NCBI GenBank assembly: GCA_025765615.1
Contig: JAIVFJ010000110.1
Span: 62,001-126,000 of the forward strand
Source of the DNA: Zopfochytrium polystomum
Lineage: Eukaryota; Chytridiomycota; Chytridiomycetes; Chytridiales; Chytridiaceae
Direction: 5' to 3'
DNA length: 64,000 bases
Of the stretch, positions 33,523 to 46,191 are shown piece after piece. The translations under genes were made by a program, and so were the position numbers. The notes beneath the pieces are model-generated. The model had not been told where the DNA came from. It did not search any database and was given only the letters and a program-made list of their open reading frames with translations. Position 1 is the stretch's first letter. The number at the start of each line of letters is the position of its first letter.

Positions 33523-36500
33523 TCACGCCCCATTCGACAGCCGCGCCGCCGCCCACCTCGCCACAAACGTCCGCACGTCCGCCGCCTCCTTCGTCCACCG
33601 GTTGTCCGACTGCCGCTGCCGCTCCTCGTTCAAAAACGTCCGCAGCGACGCGACCCGCGACTGCGACGCCAAGTCCACCGGCACGAGCACGTCGGCCGTC
33701 GGCGTGTTCCAGATCGACTCAGGCACACGGAGCCGCAGCTCCCGCACCCACGAATCCAGCGTCTCGAGGCACGCCAGCGACCCGTCGGGGTCCGTTTCCG
33801 GCCGCTTGCACGCCATCGCAGTGTGCTCCAGCGACCGGCAAAACGCGCAAAACGTCGTCGCCCCGACAAGGTCACTAAGCGTGGGTCCCGACCCTGATCC
33901 CGATGCCGACCCCGATGCCGCTGCCGATGCCGACGCTGATCCCGCTACTGGTCCTGATCCCTGTAGCGGCAGTGGCGGCGGCGGCGGAACCGGTCTTGGC
34001 ATCAAAATGGTGGCTGCAGACGGCGACGACGACGCGGACGGCGACGAAGACGACGACAATGGCGCCTCTGGTGGACCAGCAAAAACCTTGTGGTGCCCGT
34101 TCAAATTACCTGTCCTGCCCGACTGGCCGGCCGCCCCAGCGAGGCGCAGCGAGTGCGATGCGCCGCCCGGTCCGTTGGCCGGATTTGCCGTATCCGGTGC
34201 CCGCCGGTGCGCTGCCGACGCGTTCGACGAGCCCGCAACGCCTTGAGGCTGCATCTGGCCAAGCGGCATCGACGATGGTGGTCTGCCCGGCTCGGCTGCT
34301 ACTGTTGCTGTGGGTCGCGGCGCGGGAGCCGGTGGCAACCCCTGCAGAACGTTCGAAACTTTCGTACCTCCCGGATTCGAAGCCGACGGGTTCCAGCCAC
34401 TCACCACAACAGGCGGTGGCGGGGGCCGTAAGGAAAGCGCGGGAGAAGACATTTGTGGGGACAAGATGGACGCGCTTTGCTGCGGCCGGAGGTCAGCTGC
34501 ACCACCTCCCTGGCCAGTGGGCGTCGTAACAGACAGACCAGCCGGCCGCAGCATTATTGCCTCAACTCGCGGTTGCAGCAGAGCACTGGCTGGACCCAGT
34601 CTGGTTGTGTCGGCTGCCGGTTGGGTCGGGTAGGTCGGTCTCCCCTGAGACGCATGGGTAGAGGATGATGCCAGAACATACTGTGAATTTGATGGGTGGG
34701 GCGCACGACCAGCCGCATGTCCCGGTCTATTGACAGTTTGCCCCGCTGGGTTTTGGTGAAGCGTCCCTTGGCTAAATGGAAAGTTGGCCGGGATTCCGCC
34801 GTTCAAAGGAGGCTGCTGAAGCACTAAAGACGCCCCTTGACCAATGTTTCCACGAGAAGTAGGGCCTGAAGGGCCTACCGCTTGCGCCGATCCGTTGACA
34901 GACTGATCCCCCACAATCACGGAGCGATTTACGCTCGGTCTGCCGCGTTTTCGTGGAATTACTTCCAGCGGATTAGGCGGTTGATTTTGCGGTGGAGGAG
35001 GTGGCGCGGCCGGCCGTCCAGGTTGTCCAGGCCGCGGAAGGTTGAAGGGCGGCGGTGCAGAAACGCCGGGTTGAGGTGCACGGTGCTGAGAAACTCCAAC
35101 TTGGGTAACAACTGGGGTGGTGAGTGGTCGCGGACCAGGTACTCGTACTTGCCAAGTTCCGATCGGGGGTGCCACCGCAGAATTGACTGGTCGGAACGAA
35201 GGAGAGGGGCCGCTCGCAGGAACCGTCGGAGCGGGGGTTTGGGCAGGCTCGTCTATTATAATTTCGTCGTCGACTTCGCCCGCTTTGTGAGAATGACTCG
35301 TCCCAGGGGGTACAGCAGTGAAATTGACTGGACCTTCAACAGATTTCGCAACTTGACCGAGCGTTCCAACATTTTTTGGTTGTGGGTCACTTTGGGTCTT
35401 TTGAGTTGTGTTACTGGTCTGTTGGGTTTCGCCAGCTTCGGCCACGCCAACGCTGCCGCCAATCCCCGATGCCAGGTTCCTCTGAAGGAGCCTTTGGACG
35501 ACTCTCAACCTAAACTGAATTTGCGGAGTAGTGGTGGGTCTAGAAACCAGCTTCGAAAGCTGTTTTGCGAGATACTGCAGGAACGAGTTGTCGGCCACGT
35601 ACGGACAGTTCATTCTGAGGCGGCAGTCGCCCTTCTGACAAAGCCAACAATTCACTTGCGACTGAACCGGATCGACGTTGTCAAAGGAGAGAGGAGCAGA
35701 CAATGGTAGCTTGGCTGGAAGAGCAAGGACTGCGGGTTTTGGCGGTAAATAGGTGGGGTCGTCATCAGCACCGTCCGGCATTTTGCCCTTGCGGCGACGC
35801 CTCCGAATGACCGCTGGGACCGTGGCGGTTCCTGCAGTTGAGGAAAGTCCGGTGGAATTCGAATTTCCATCCTTTCTAGAAATTCCCAGCTCGCGAAGCT
35901 CTTCGTCCAATGCCTCGGTTCCTGCCGGATCTGGAACGTCTTCGTCGTCGTCCTCGCTAGGTACACCACCCCAATCCGGATCGTCTCCAACGGGATCTCC
36001 CTCAACAACCTCGACGCCGTTGGCCTTCTTTCGCTTTGCGGGCCGTTCGCTATAGTCTATAACCTTCCTTTTCCGCCGTGTGCGCCTTCCTTCGTTATCG
36101 TCTCCATCGATAAGCGGTATGACGTCCTCCTCCAGGGCTGCGGTGTTTTTCAACAGACTGTCCCAAAAGCTCTCATCCAGCTGGTTTTCGGCAGAAGCGT
36201 CCGGTGGCCCCAGGTCAGCAACCTCGCGCGTCTCAGAATCTCTCGGTGGGCCCGGGGCCGCCGCAGGTTCGGCCGACGTTTCGGGTTGCTGCTGCTGATC
36301 TAGAGTCCAAACCTTGGCGAAAGAAAATGAAAGGCTCGATTTTCCAGCGGCCTCTTTTGCAGCCTTCTCTTCTTCCAGTTTGCGCAGTTCGTCGGCAATA
36401 ATCTCTTCGCGGTTTGTGATTCTCTCAATGTCTGCATCTTCATACTTTAGGGTATTCACTGAGTCGGCCTGAGTATCCTCAAATAGTTTTTGCGCTCCCG

Positions 36501-39500
36501 TGCGGACCATGGCTGAGATTTCCGACGAATCCAGGTTATCGTCGTCCATTTTTTGAACGACGAGGTGGTCCAGAATAAGTTTCTTTTTACTTCTCTCAAC
36601 CATTCTCTCTTGCGTTACGGTTAGATTATTTGGCCCAACAAGTCAAGGAAAAATACCTTCAACTGAGTTCTTTGTAAACAATTTATATATTACCACAGGT
36701 TTAGTTTGTCCAATGCGGTGTACACGCGCCATTGCCTGATTGTCTAAGAAAGGTAGTTTAGGAAGAAGAGAAGGAAGTCGAGTGTACGTGGATGAAGCAA
36801 ACCTTGATGCGGATTCCAGTCGACTTAACGAAATAGTATTAATTAAGTGTTCAATTTGCGGAAGCGAGTCAACTTACCATCGTATATGATGATGGTATCT
36901 GCGCCTGTCAGAGTGATTCCCGTCCCTCCAGTGCGAGTCGTCAACAAGAAGACAAAATACGGAGAATCGGGAGCATTGAATTTCTGCAGCAACGCGTACC
37001 GTTCAGCTGACGGAGTTTCGCCATCCTGGAAATAGAAATCAAGTTGCGGATACACCAAATCAAGAAATTCATCAAGGCCAGACAGCCGACTTACGATTCG
37101 GAGGAATTCATGTCCCTCGTACTGAAGGAAAGACTCCAAGATATCGAGCAAGATCTTGAACTGGCTAAATATGAGAACTCGATGGCCCTTCTCCTTCAGC
37201 TTTTTCAGCAACGGTTGCAGCAGCGCGAGCTTCCCGCAGGCTTCAATAGACCTTTTGTGCGCTTCCGCAGGGGGAAGGCCAAATGGCTCAACATTCGGGC
37301 ACAAATACGGGTGGTTGCATAGCTTGCGTAGTTCGACAAGAAGGCTGAACCGTAAATAGTTACAAGATGGGGGAATGAATATTTGGTCTTACTTGTGCAG
37401 AGGGGCGGCTCTAGTCTCAATTGCTCCGGTAGTGATCCCGATTGAACGAAGCAGCTTATAGTTTCGGACAAGAACTGCTTTGTACAACTCCTTTTGGAGG
37501 CTGGTCAGGTTAACCGGCAACAGAATCTCAGCCTGAGCAGTTTGAAGTCACTACATTAGGTAACCTTTTCAAGTAACGGAATCAAACCTTTGGGGGAATG
37601 GCAGTCAAGACTTGGGCTTTGGTTCGCCTCAGAAAGTGCGGTTTCAACATCTTCGATCAAGGTTTCAGAAGGTAACCCAATCCCAAGAAATGTCAAGGTG
37701 ACGTACTTCGTGAATTTTCAAGACTTTCTCGTCGTCCATTGTCTCAAACTCAGCTTCCATGTCTTTTGGATTTTTCCACTTTTTGTTATCCTGGAAGAGC
37801 GGGGTCATGAGCGAAGCACGAAATAAGCGCTGGCGCAAACCAGAAAGTGAAGCAAATTAAATAGCTCCCGAAGGTTGTTCTGCAGTGGGGTTCCTATTTC
37901 GTGCCATTAGTTCTGTTCTGATATCTGAGAATTGCCGGGTGTAAGTGAAATTACCCGTCAAAATAACGCGATGAGCCGCCTTCAGTTTGGCCAACGCTTT
38001 GAAAGTCTTGGCGCCGTCATTTTTGAGGCGATGGCCTTCATCGCAGAATATGCATTCAAACCGAATGTTTTTGAAATATCCGCTATCGCCAAGCATTCCT
38101 TCATAATTGGAGATAATGACATGAAAGGGCGGAGACGGTGCATTTTGCGTCGTTGCTGGGAAAACTTCGTACTTCCGGATGGCGTCCCGGTCTGCTCGAG
38201 TGCCTCCATAGCTCACAATGACAAGATCAGGAGCCCACCGCCGGAATTCTGCCTCCCAGTGACCAATCGTGATTGTGGGAACGACAATAATGAATGGAGA
38301 TCGATTGCGCTCGTGCTTCAGGGCGGATATGAACGAAACTATTTGGCTTCAGCTTTGAGTATTTGGCAAGAGCTAAACGGGCCTACCTATTTGAAGGGTT
38401 TTGCCTGCAGTGACGAGTCCCAAAAAGGTGAGTAAAGGTGAAATTGCACGAAAATTGTCGAATTACCAAGTCCCATCTCGTCCGCGAGAATTGCAGGAGT
38501 TGACTTTGACCAGTTGTACAAAAGCCAGCTGCAGTGCAATGGAGAGTCAGGAAAACTTCAAAAGAAAACAAAGATGGTGGAACGTACTTGACGCCCTCAA
38601 GCTGTTAAAAATGGAGTGACTATAAGATGCTGGTTTACGGTAATCAATCGGAGAAAAGATAACAGACCTGATATTCCTTGAGTTGTCCCCCGACGATGTA
38701 AGCGGGTTGAGCGAGGAGCTCGCTGAACACTCTCGGCGCAGAATCGTCGGCCAGTCGGGACTTTGCAACCTCCAGTTTCTTATGGTAAAAGGGCAAGGCT
38801 TTCGTCACAGACTTGTGCAGCTCTATCTCCATGTTGCAAAGCTCGAGCAAGTCCCTCTCGAATGAAAGCGGAGGGCACGATTCGTGAGTTGGGAAGTTCG
38901 ACTCCACCCAGTTTGGAGGTGTTGCCTCCCACGTGGCGAATTCGTACGAGATGTTGCACCATTTGATTAAAAGACGCTTTGGGTCGTTTCGCCGCTTTCC
39001 CTCCTCAATCTCGAGAACTTTGTCCACTTGTACAGAAGTGCCATCGATCGCCGACAGAAACGCGGGCGGAGAGGCTGGCGGTTTGCCTGCATCTCGCTCG
39101 AATGATTGAATCCTCTGGCTCCAGCCCTTGAGTCGACTAAGCCAAGCCTTTTCGACCCAGCGGCACCATCGGTGTGACTGGTTCGCCAACTTCACCAAGA
39201 ACTGAACTCTGGCTGCTGGAACTGCCCTTGGTCAATACGAAAAGTCAATCTGGAAAATGAAATGGCCATTTACCCTTGGAAGCCTCATTTGGAGCCGACT
39301 CGGAATTGTCGTTCTCAGGTGAAAGCACCAGCCTTTGAGAAATAATTCCGGCTATTGGGAAAGGACAGGACAGACAAGAATTGCACAGCCATTTTTGCCT
39401 GTAGCTCTTCTCCGTTCCAAAGGCACTGGCAATACTCTCGCTCGCCAAACCAAAACTGGTCCAGACTTTCGCAATCTCGCTGACCAATAGTGCTGGAGCT

Positions 39501-40789
39501 GACGACTGGCAAGGAGACTTTCCAAAGCTTGCAAAACGCGGATCTCGTCGTATATCCGCCTTTCGGGCCTCAGAAGCTGCGTACTCTTCCTCGAGGCATT
39601 TGAAGTGAGCCGAAAACGAGCAGCGGCTGCAGCGAAACAGGGGAGAGACAGATTCTGGCAGCAGCCATTTTATAGCTGGTCCATACAATGTGTGGTCAAT
39701 AAAAACCAGATGTGAGGGAAGCACAAACATTTCTCCTGGGGTGGCGTCACTACCGAAGCCTGTCCGTTCTCGGTCGCGTTGTTGGTCGTGGTATCTGTTG
39801 TTCCGGATTTGATCGCAAGCTGCACTGACTCTTCGTATTGGCCACAAAGTCCACAGGAAGGGAGACCGCTCTTGTAGCAGCTAGGGCACTGAAAAATACC
39901 CGCCTCTTCACCTCCTGTAACCTGAACGCCAACCCCAATTTTTTGGACTGCGGCTTCGGCCATCAATTTGACCTCTTTTGGGAGGGCTTTCACGACACAG
40001 GTAGAGTGCATCACCACCGAGCAAGTTACGCACTTCAGAAGTGGCCCGTCTTCTGCCTCGATATCACTCCTCCGACCGCGAGGAACTCCGCGCCCTGTTA
40101 CGAATGCATGCTAAGCGACGCAAGGCCAGGCGATTTTGCACGTACCACACTTGTCACAGTCGGACTGATGGGAGGTTGCCGAGGTTGCCGCTGGCAATGA
40201 GCGAGATTGTGGAACAGCTCGAGCGTGATTTACCCGAAGTGCGTCTGGTGGTGATGGATCGCGCGTAGTACGGGTGGTCCGGGCAGATCGACGCACCCAC
40301 CGTGTCTTGTCCATCGAGTCGTTGTCGCTTTCAGAGCCCACCGCCGACTCATCGTCGCCGCTGCGTTCACCGCCATCGCTTCCGCTGCCAAAACTCTCCT
40401 GCTCCTCTTCCGCGTCCACATACTCATCATCGTCGCTCCTCTGCGGGCTGCCCACCCCCTTCGACTGCCCGGCTTGCGAAGCTTCTCCGTTCTGGGCACC
40501 GTCGCCGTCGCCGTTGTCGTCGTCGTCGTCGTCGGACAAAATCCTTTTTCGCCGCTTTGCCGTGGATTCGAGCGTCGACGACGACGTGCCCAAAGCCCGC
40601 TTGCCCCCGGCGCCTCCGCCGCGCGGCGGAGCGGAACGCGGGGCGATGCGCGTGAGGGCGAGATCGTCCTCGCTGTCGCTGCGCGCGTAGACGGCAGCGC
40701 CGTTCGGGGCCGAGATCCTGCCCGGCTGTCGCCGCGTGCGGCGCGCTGGGCTCGGGAGGCGGCGGCTGCGGTGCCGCTCGTCGTCCTTT

Positions 40790-40820
<31 letters not shown>

Positions 40821-41202
40821 TCGAATGCAGGAGGTCGACAAAAATGGTGCCGAAGCCAGCGTCGGTCGGGGGCGAGCGCCTTTGGGGCCTTGGCAATGCG
40901 TCGGGTCGTGGGGTGGTGTCGCTCGCGCGCAACGCTGGAGAGGATGGACCCGCGATGGATCGGCCGCCGTCGCCTCTGGGGAGAGATGTCACCGTCCGCC
41001 CTCGTCGAGCGGTGCCGGGAACCACTGGTCTGGTCGGCACATCGCTGGTGCCGCCGCCGCCGCTGCGGATGCTGACGGCGTCGCTGCTGCTGCCGACACT
41101 CTGTGCATCGCCCCCGCCGCCGCCGCCGCCGCCGCTCGTCTCAGACCCGCCATCGCCGTTGGGACGAGGGCTCTCACGGGGACTGCGGCCGGCGCCGCTC
41201 AT
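33523..41202 (-). CDS. CHD-family chromatin remodeler (Mi-2/Mit1-like)
   Basis: ATP-dependent nucleosome remodeler. Exon 1 (41202-40146) is acidic/Ser-rich and ends in CDKCG; exon 2 starts at 40094. Together they make a PHD finger (CDKC ... LKCVTC ... MHSTC ... FQCPSC), followed by a second cysteine-rich segment (FRCSRCSFSAHFKC ... WLCNSCLSC). A chromodomain-like stretch (VDKVLEIEEGKRRNDPKRLL, then IKW...TWEATPP) lies near 39000. The SNF2 ATPase has ILADEMGLGKTLQI (Walker A split by an intron at 38471-38400), IFCDEGHRLKND (about 38050) and the helicase C half (LKEKGHRVLIFSQF ... TRTGGTGITLTGADT) at 37304-36890. The 1,026-codon last exon starts with the post-helicase KKKLILDHLVVQKMD segment typical of CHDs and is then low complexity, with CWLC...C and CAFC...H...C zinc-knuckle-like sites. 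At least ten introns; some boundaries, for example near 39730-39840, are unresolved. PHD fingers plus a chromodomain fit the Mi-2/CHD3 or fungal Mit1 class better than Chd1. Confidence 0.85.
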
Positions 41203-41304
41203 GCTCGCGAGTGCAAAGGCGTTTTTCTTTTGTTTCTTTTGAGTCTTCTATTATATTTTAATGTAAATTTGACATGATCGTCATCTCTCCCACAAGCTTC
41301 TTCT

Positions 41305-43187
41305 TCATTCAACCGTTTCACACCACCGCCCGCCAGCCTTCCAAAACCGCTCCTCCACAATCCGGTCCCCGTCAAAGTCTTCGCGCGCGAACTCCGGCAT
41401 GGGCGTCTCAAACGCCCAGTTCGGCCCTGAATACTTCCACGAATGCAGGTAGATTTCCATCTGCTCGACCGTCGGGTCCGGCCGGCGAATCTGGCATTCC
41501 GGACAGGGAAAGTCGGACACGGACAGAGCAGAACCCCCTTCGACGGCGGACGGGACGGCGGCAGACGGGACCGCCGCAAGGAGGAGGTCTCCGGCCCCCT
41601 CCGAGGTCGACACCGGGCCGGACGCAGGCGTTCGAGCGGGAGCGGAGGGGGCGTCTCCGTCTGACTGGTCCGAAAATGGAAACACGGAGGATCGGATACG
41701 CTGCAAAACTTCTGCGGCTACGTCATCGGACACCCCACCCTTGCCCAGATCCGGGCCCCAGACGTTTGCACAACAGTACAGCGGGTCGTTGGCGATCGGG
41801 AAACCGAGATATTGCAAATGCACACGAATTTGATGCGTGCGGCCCGTGACCGGTGTGCCTAGTGGTAAGGTAGTAGGAAATTTCAGAGATTGTTTCGGCT
41901 CGTTCAAAACACCAACATTGGACAACAGAAGTCCGCCCGTTGTAACTGAGTCGCAAAAATTCCGTTTGGCACGGCTTTCCTTTTGGTGACACCATGTTGA
42001 TGCCCAGTTTGTGGGAAGTAGTATAGATGGGCTCGGAGCACGATATGGTGCCTCTATAAAAACACCTGATCAACATTTGCCCGAGCACAACACGAGACCT
42101 ATCCTTACGTGGGGAATTCTCCTTTTACCCTGCACAAATAAGTTTTCCGCACATCCTTCGCAACCATCTCTTCCGTCAAAGCAGCTGCCTTCGATTTCTC
42201 CAGTGCAAGGAGAAGTATACCAGAAGTCAGGCGATCTAGGCGGTTTGCAGCTGTGTCGAGTAAAGTCAGGTTTCGCGATGGAAACAATGTAGACACACTT
42301 ACGGAAAACTGCCTTAAATCCGTGCTCTGCACTTGTGAGAATGCCGGTTACGGTGTTGTGGTGATAGCGTCCTGACGGATGAACCTAAGAGAGGTTCGAA
42401 CTGTAGCCGCAAGTGGGTAGAAACTAACCGGGATGGACGCCGGTTTATCAACAACAAGCAGGTCTGCTGACTGATGGACAACCCGGATTGGCTTTGCCGA
42501 CACCGGAGGTTCGTGGCGATGCATTGAGTGGCAAACGAGGTTACCATTCCGAACAATGTAGTCCACGCCCACTTTCTTGCCATTTATGCAGATTTTCCCA
42601 CTTTCAATGGCACGTTTCTGGATGTGAGCCAGCACACTATGAGAATATGAATACAATAAAAAAATAAAAAAAAAGTCGGCCTACATAATACGCAGGGGAT
42701 TGGTCCTGGAACTCGACAGAAAACAGGTCCAGAACGGTCTTGCCAATCCAACGACCTTTGGCGTGCGTTTGGTGAACGTACCAGTAGGGTTTAACTGAGA
42801 ACGTTCAAAGGCGAGGAATGGTCACAGTTACAAAAAAAAAATTAAAATAAAATAAAAAAATTTGTCCAGACCCTTTCGAAGGCCTCCTTCAAAGTAGAAT
42901 TCGGCCGGTTCGTCGTTGATCGCATTTGAGGGCTTTGAGACCTCCGTCCTGGTCCGCTTTGGTGGTCGCGCCGCTGTTTCCGTTGCGCTTGCAGGCGCAT
43001 TGGCCGATGCTTGGTCGATCGGGGGGGCCGACTCTTGCGGGAAACCGCCTGCTGCTGCCGGGGCTACCAGTGCGGACGGTACGGCCGCGGGATCGACCTG
43101 CGGAGGGGGTTCCGGGACGCTGGCGTCGCCGTCCATCACGGCGGCTTCATCTGTGGTGGTGGCAAGCGTTCGCTTGGATGGTGACAT
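41305..43187 (-). CDS. RluA-family RNA pseudouridine synthase (Rib2/Pus9-like)
   Basis: Isomerises uridine in RNA, in fungi typically position 32 of tRNAs. The first exon (43187 to about 42870) is a low-complexity leader ending in EFYFEGGLRK, the block that opens the Rib2/Pus8/Pus9 core. Then come VKPYWYVHQTHAKGRWIGKT, an S4-like segment (GKICINGKKVGVDYIVRNG), HRHEPPV and LLVVDKPASIPV. The catalytic block NRLDRLTSGILL (near 42230) supplies the essential Asp. GRTHQIRVHLQYLGFPIANDPLY completes the fold. The C-terminal extension with CPEC and IYLHSWKYSGPNWAFETPMPEFA is typical of the fungal Rib2/Pus9 group. Small introns split the gene near 42810-42690, 42420, 42300 and 42120-41870. There is no deaminase domain in view, unlike yeast Rib2. 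An upstream in-frame ATG (43259) could add a hydrophobic N-terminus. The stop lies about 100 bp from the CHD start, both on the minus strand. Confidence 0.82.
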
Positions 43188-43709
43188 GTCCGAAAACAAC
43201 CAAAACGCTTTTAACATGGGTGGGGATTTACCGAAAATGTGAAATATATTCTGGAACAAACTCCCCTATCTAGAGTATGGGACACTTGATGGCGGGAGCT
43301 GCACAGCTCTACCAGGATGTCGATTCCCGGGGATAGTTGCTAGAGCAGCAAAGGACTGGAGCAGCTCGTCTCGCGTTGATATTCCGCTGTGAAGTCTCCG
43401 TAGCGCAAATGCAGCTGACTTTCCACTCCTTCACAACACCATTGAAGCTTGTGGTAATAACCCAACCACATCGGTATTTTGTCGATCTGTAACACTAAGA
43501 ATTCTGCCGAGGTTTTCTTTATTTGCACTGAGGAAAACAAAATTGGGGTATTTACGGTGCATAGGAGGGGACGAAATAGAAACACAAACACTTTGCTGGA
43601 ATAAACATAAAAAGTCAACCGCAGGGAAACTTGGAAGCCATCAGGAAATAATAGAAACGGAAAAAAAAACCCCCTCGTCTCACGCACGCAGCAAGCGCCG
43701 TCCGTCAAA
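43188..43709. other. Intergenic region
   Basis: 522 bp between two minus-strand genes. It holds the promoter of the pseudouridine synthase gene and the 3' UTR of the next gene. No coding sequence is supported. Confidence 0.5.
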
Positions 43710-44840
43710 CTATTGAATAGCCTGCCGCAGGAGGTCCTTGACGACCGGGAGCAAGGACGACAGCTCGCTCCAACCCTGCGCGGTCATGCGGCGCAGGTCT
43801 CGCACGGTCCGCAGGCGGTTCCGCATCAGCTCCTTGGTGTCCTGCAAGACCTCGTCCTCGGACCACCCGTTGGCGGCGCCGAGCTGCTGGACGACGTCGG
43901 CGACGCTCATGTCCTCGGGGAGCAGGCCGACGGTGCTCTGGATAATGGACGACACGGACGCGCCGTTCGCGCTGCCGCTGCGCGCGCCAGACGAGTTGCG
44001 GCGCCGGCTGCTGAGCGGCGGGTTGTCGGTGCTAGAGCGGTACCCACCGTCGTCGTCGCTGTACACCAGGTCGCGCGAGCCTGACCGCGAGAGCGCGATG
44101 CTGGACCCGCCCGAGCCGTACATGAAGGAGGACTCGTCGGTGCTCATGGCGTTCTCGAGGTGGCGCGGGCGGCCGCCGCCGCTGCCGCCGCCGCCACCGT
44201 TTCTCTGGCTGGAACGCGGGCGGTCCGACAGCACGCCGCTCATGGACACGTCCTTGAGCGTGGACGTTGACGCGGCGGGCGGGTTCCTGCCGAGCGAGCC
44301 GTTCGCCAATGGCACCTGCTGCTGCTGCTGGTACTGGGCCGGCCTGCTGCCTGCGGGCGGGTTTGCGAAGGCGCCGGCGACTTGCTCGATGGAGCCAAAC
44401 GTGCGGAAGTTGGAGAGCACGGCGGCCTTGTCGGGCGAGCTTGCGCGGGCCGCGGGCTGCGCTGCTCGCTGCTGTGAGCCGTTAATACTGTCCGACGAGC
44501 CATACGTGCGGTGGTTGCTCACTACCTCGGGGTCCGCGAACGCCACGTTCGTCCTCACTCCGGGGTTGGCGAGGGCGGGCTGCCGGGGGTCGGAGAAGGC
44601 CGCCGCCTGCTGCTGCGGCTGCGGGGCCGGCACCGGCCCGCTTGGCGGTGCGCGAACCGGTGGTGGTGGTTCCACCGCCTTGACCGACACTGGGGGCAGA
44701 GTGGCCGCGGGAAGCACCTGAGAGGCTTCGGGGGGCGCAACGACAGCGGGTTCCACGATGACTTCCTCTTCCTCGTCGTCGTCGTCTCTCGACCACCCGG
44801 CAAGGCGCATGGACGTTCCGCCACCACCGAAAGCAAACAT
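43710..44840 (-). CDS. Uncharacterised protein with low-complexity body and helical C-terminal domain
   Basis: A single open frame of 376 codons from ATG 44840 (MFAFGGGGTSMRL), with a longer in-frame alternative at 44897. The body is acidic, then Pro/Gln/Ser-rich, with three repeats of a short FxDP / FRTFGS / YGSSDS-like pattern. The last ~80 residues are predicted helical (SVADVVQQLGAANGWSEDEV, then LMRNRLRTVRDLRRMTAQGW and SELSSLLPVVKDLLRQAI). The leucine spacing and the "RTVRDLRRMTAQGW" turn resemble SAM-like helical bundles, but the match is weak. No membrane segment. Function unknown. Confidence 0.62.
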   Translation of the reverse strand: MFAFGGGGTSMRLAGWSRDDDDEEEEVIVEPAVVAPPEASQVLPAATLPPVSVKAVEPPPPVRAPPSGPVPAPQPQQQAAAFSDPRQPALANPGVRTNVAFADPEVVSNHRTYGSSDSINGSQQRAAQPAARASSPDKAAVLSNFRTFGSIEQVAGAFANPPAGSRPAQYQQQQQVPLANGSLGRNPPAASTSTLKDVSMSGVLSDRPRSSQRNGGGGGSGGGRPRHLENAMSTDESSFMYGSGGSSIALSRSGSRDLVYSDDDGGYRSSTDNPPLSSRRRNSSGARSGSANGASVSSIIQSTVGLLPEDMSVADVVQQLGAANGWSEDEVLQDTKELMRNRLRTVRDLRRMTAQGWSELSSLLPVVKDLLRQAIQ

Positions 44841-45172
44841 GGTATTCTGCAAAAGCTCGAGTAGTTGGTTTCTTGAAGAAGCTTTTGTGTGCACCAACTG
44901 CAGTGGGTGCGTGGGTGTAAAAGAAAGGTATCGAAGGGAGATCTAGCGGATTTCCAGCAGTTGCTACTGCACTACTTCACTTTTGTGGTTGTTAGTGCCA
45001 TACACTTTCTAGAATCACTTTTATTTATTTCTGCTGCTATTTTTGAGGCGCGGGGCAGGGGCTGCTGGGAAGAGGGAGAAGGATCGGAAGTTTTACGTGT
45101 GGGTTGGTTGGTTAACTAACCGCGAGACTGACGGACAGAAGGAAAAAAGGAGAGAGAGAGAGAGAGAGAGAG

Positions 45173-45212
<40 letters not shown>

Positions 45213-45458
45213 CGCCTTTGTGCGTGTGAGAGTGCTAATAATAGACGACGACGAGGAGGAGGCGGCGACGGACCAACCAATACCCAATCAACCAAATCAA
45301 CCGGACCCAACCAAATCAGACCCCGATCGAATCCGACCAAGCCAGCCCATCACCTTTATTATTTACATCCGATCCGTCCAGAATTTATAATAATTATATG
45401 TGATAGTTCGGCACGCCGTCTACAAACAAGCAGGCATAAGATAAATTGTCTTTTTGCA
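44841..45458. promoter_or_regulatory. Promoter side of the 43710-44840 gene with GA/GT microsatellite
   Basis: Non-coding. Contains a compound (GA)n(GT)n(GC)n repeat at 45150-45215 and A/C-rich sequence up to the MITE-like element. Confidence 0.5.
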
Positions 45459-46191
45459 CAGTGGGTTTCCAAACGTTTTCGCTATTTGAGACTGCCATCC
45501 CAGAGGTCACTTAGACAAACTCCGCCATTTCTCTACAATTTGTAATGAAACTTGAAGCCCATTGAGTTTGATAGAGCATTATCTCGCAGTGATCGGACTG
45601 CCGGTCGGGGTCTGGGAGATTCTCCCCCAGGTCAAAAACAACAGAAATTTGAGGCAAAACTTGCAAGACCGAGTCTCTTGATCGGTGGCTTCTGGCACTT
45701 TCCAAGGTTACTTTCAGACACTGAATTCATTTATATACCAGAGAAAAAGCGACAGTAATCAGTCGGAAATGATGGTTTTATAGTTGAACTGATTTTCCTA
45801 CCTTTCTACTTTGGGGTGATTTCGGCTTGTCCAGCATATCAATATGACAGAAAATTGTTTACCGCATGATTTGCATACTCAAGCTTCGCACCAACCAATT
45901 GCATACTGTTTCATGCTAAGACAGCTCCTCCACTCGCCATACTTATTCGTTTTTGAGTGATATAGAATTTTAATTTCAAATTCGGGACTGACAGATGCAA
46001 ACCAACACTAATTTCCCAGAGCTCTTCAATATCCATTTTTATTTTTTTACATGTATGTTGCTTTGCCATCGCAGTATATGCCTACCAAGTTTCATGGCAA
46101 TTTGTTTAATATTGAGAGAGTTTGCCTGAACGACTTGCTCAGCCTACACTTCAATTTTGGAGGGTGAGCGAAAACATTTGGGATACCGCTG
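45459..46191. mobile_element. MITE-like Tc1/mariner derivative (733 bp, no ORF)
   Basis: The left end starts CAGTGGGTTTCCAAACGTTT. The right end, read on the minus strand, starts CAGCGGTATCCCAAATGTTT. 20 of the first 25 bases match, and both continue into TTCGCT. The right end is followed by TA (46192-46193); the left is preceded by CA, a likely decayed TA. The inside is AT-rich with no transposase. The CAGTGG start is shared with the Tc1 element at 14784, but the rest of the repeat differs. Confidence 0.65.

Noticed and set aside
33602..36055. Plus-strand ORFs opposite the CHD last exon.
   Set aside because: Antisense to a 1,026-codon exon that continues a recognised CHD protein.
45459..46191. 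hAT-type element with an 8-bp duplication.
   Set aside because: The flanking 8-mers (TTTTTGCA and TACAAAAA) are not direct repeats; the TA at the right end favours a Tc1/mariner origin.
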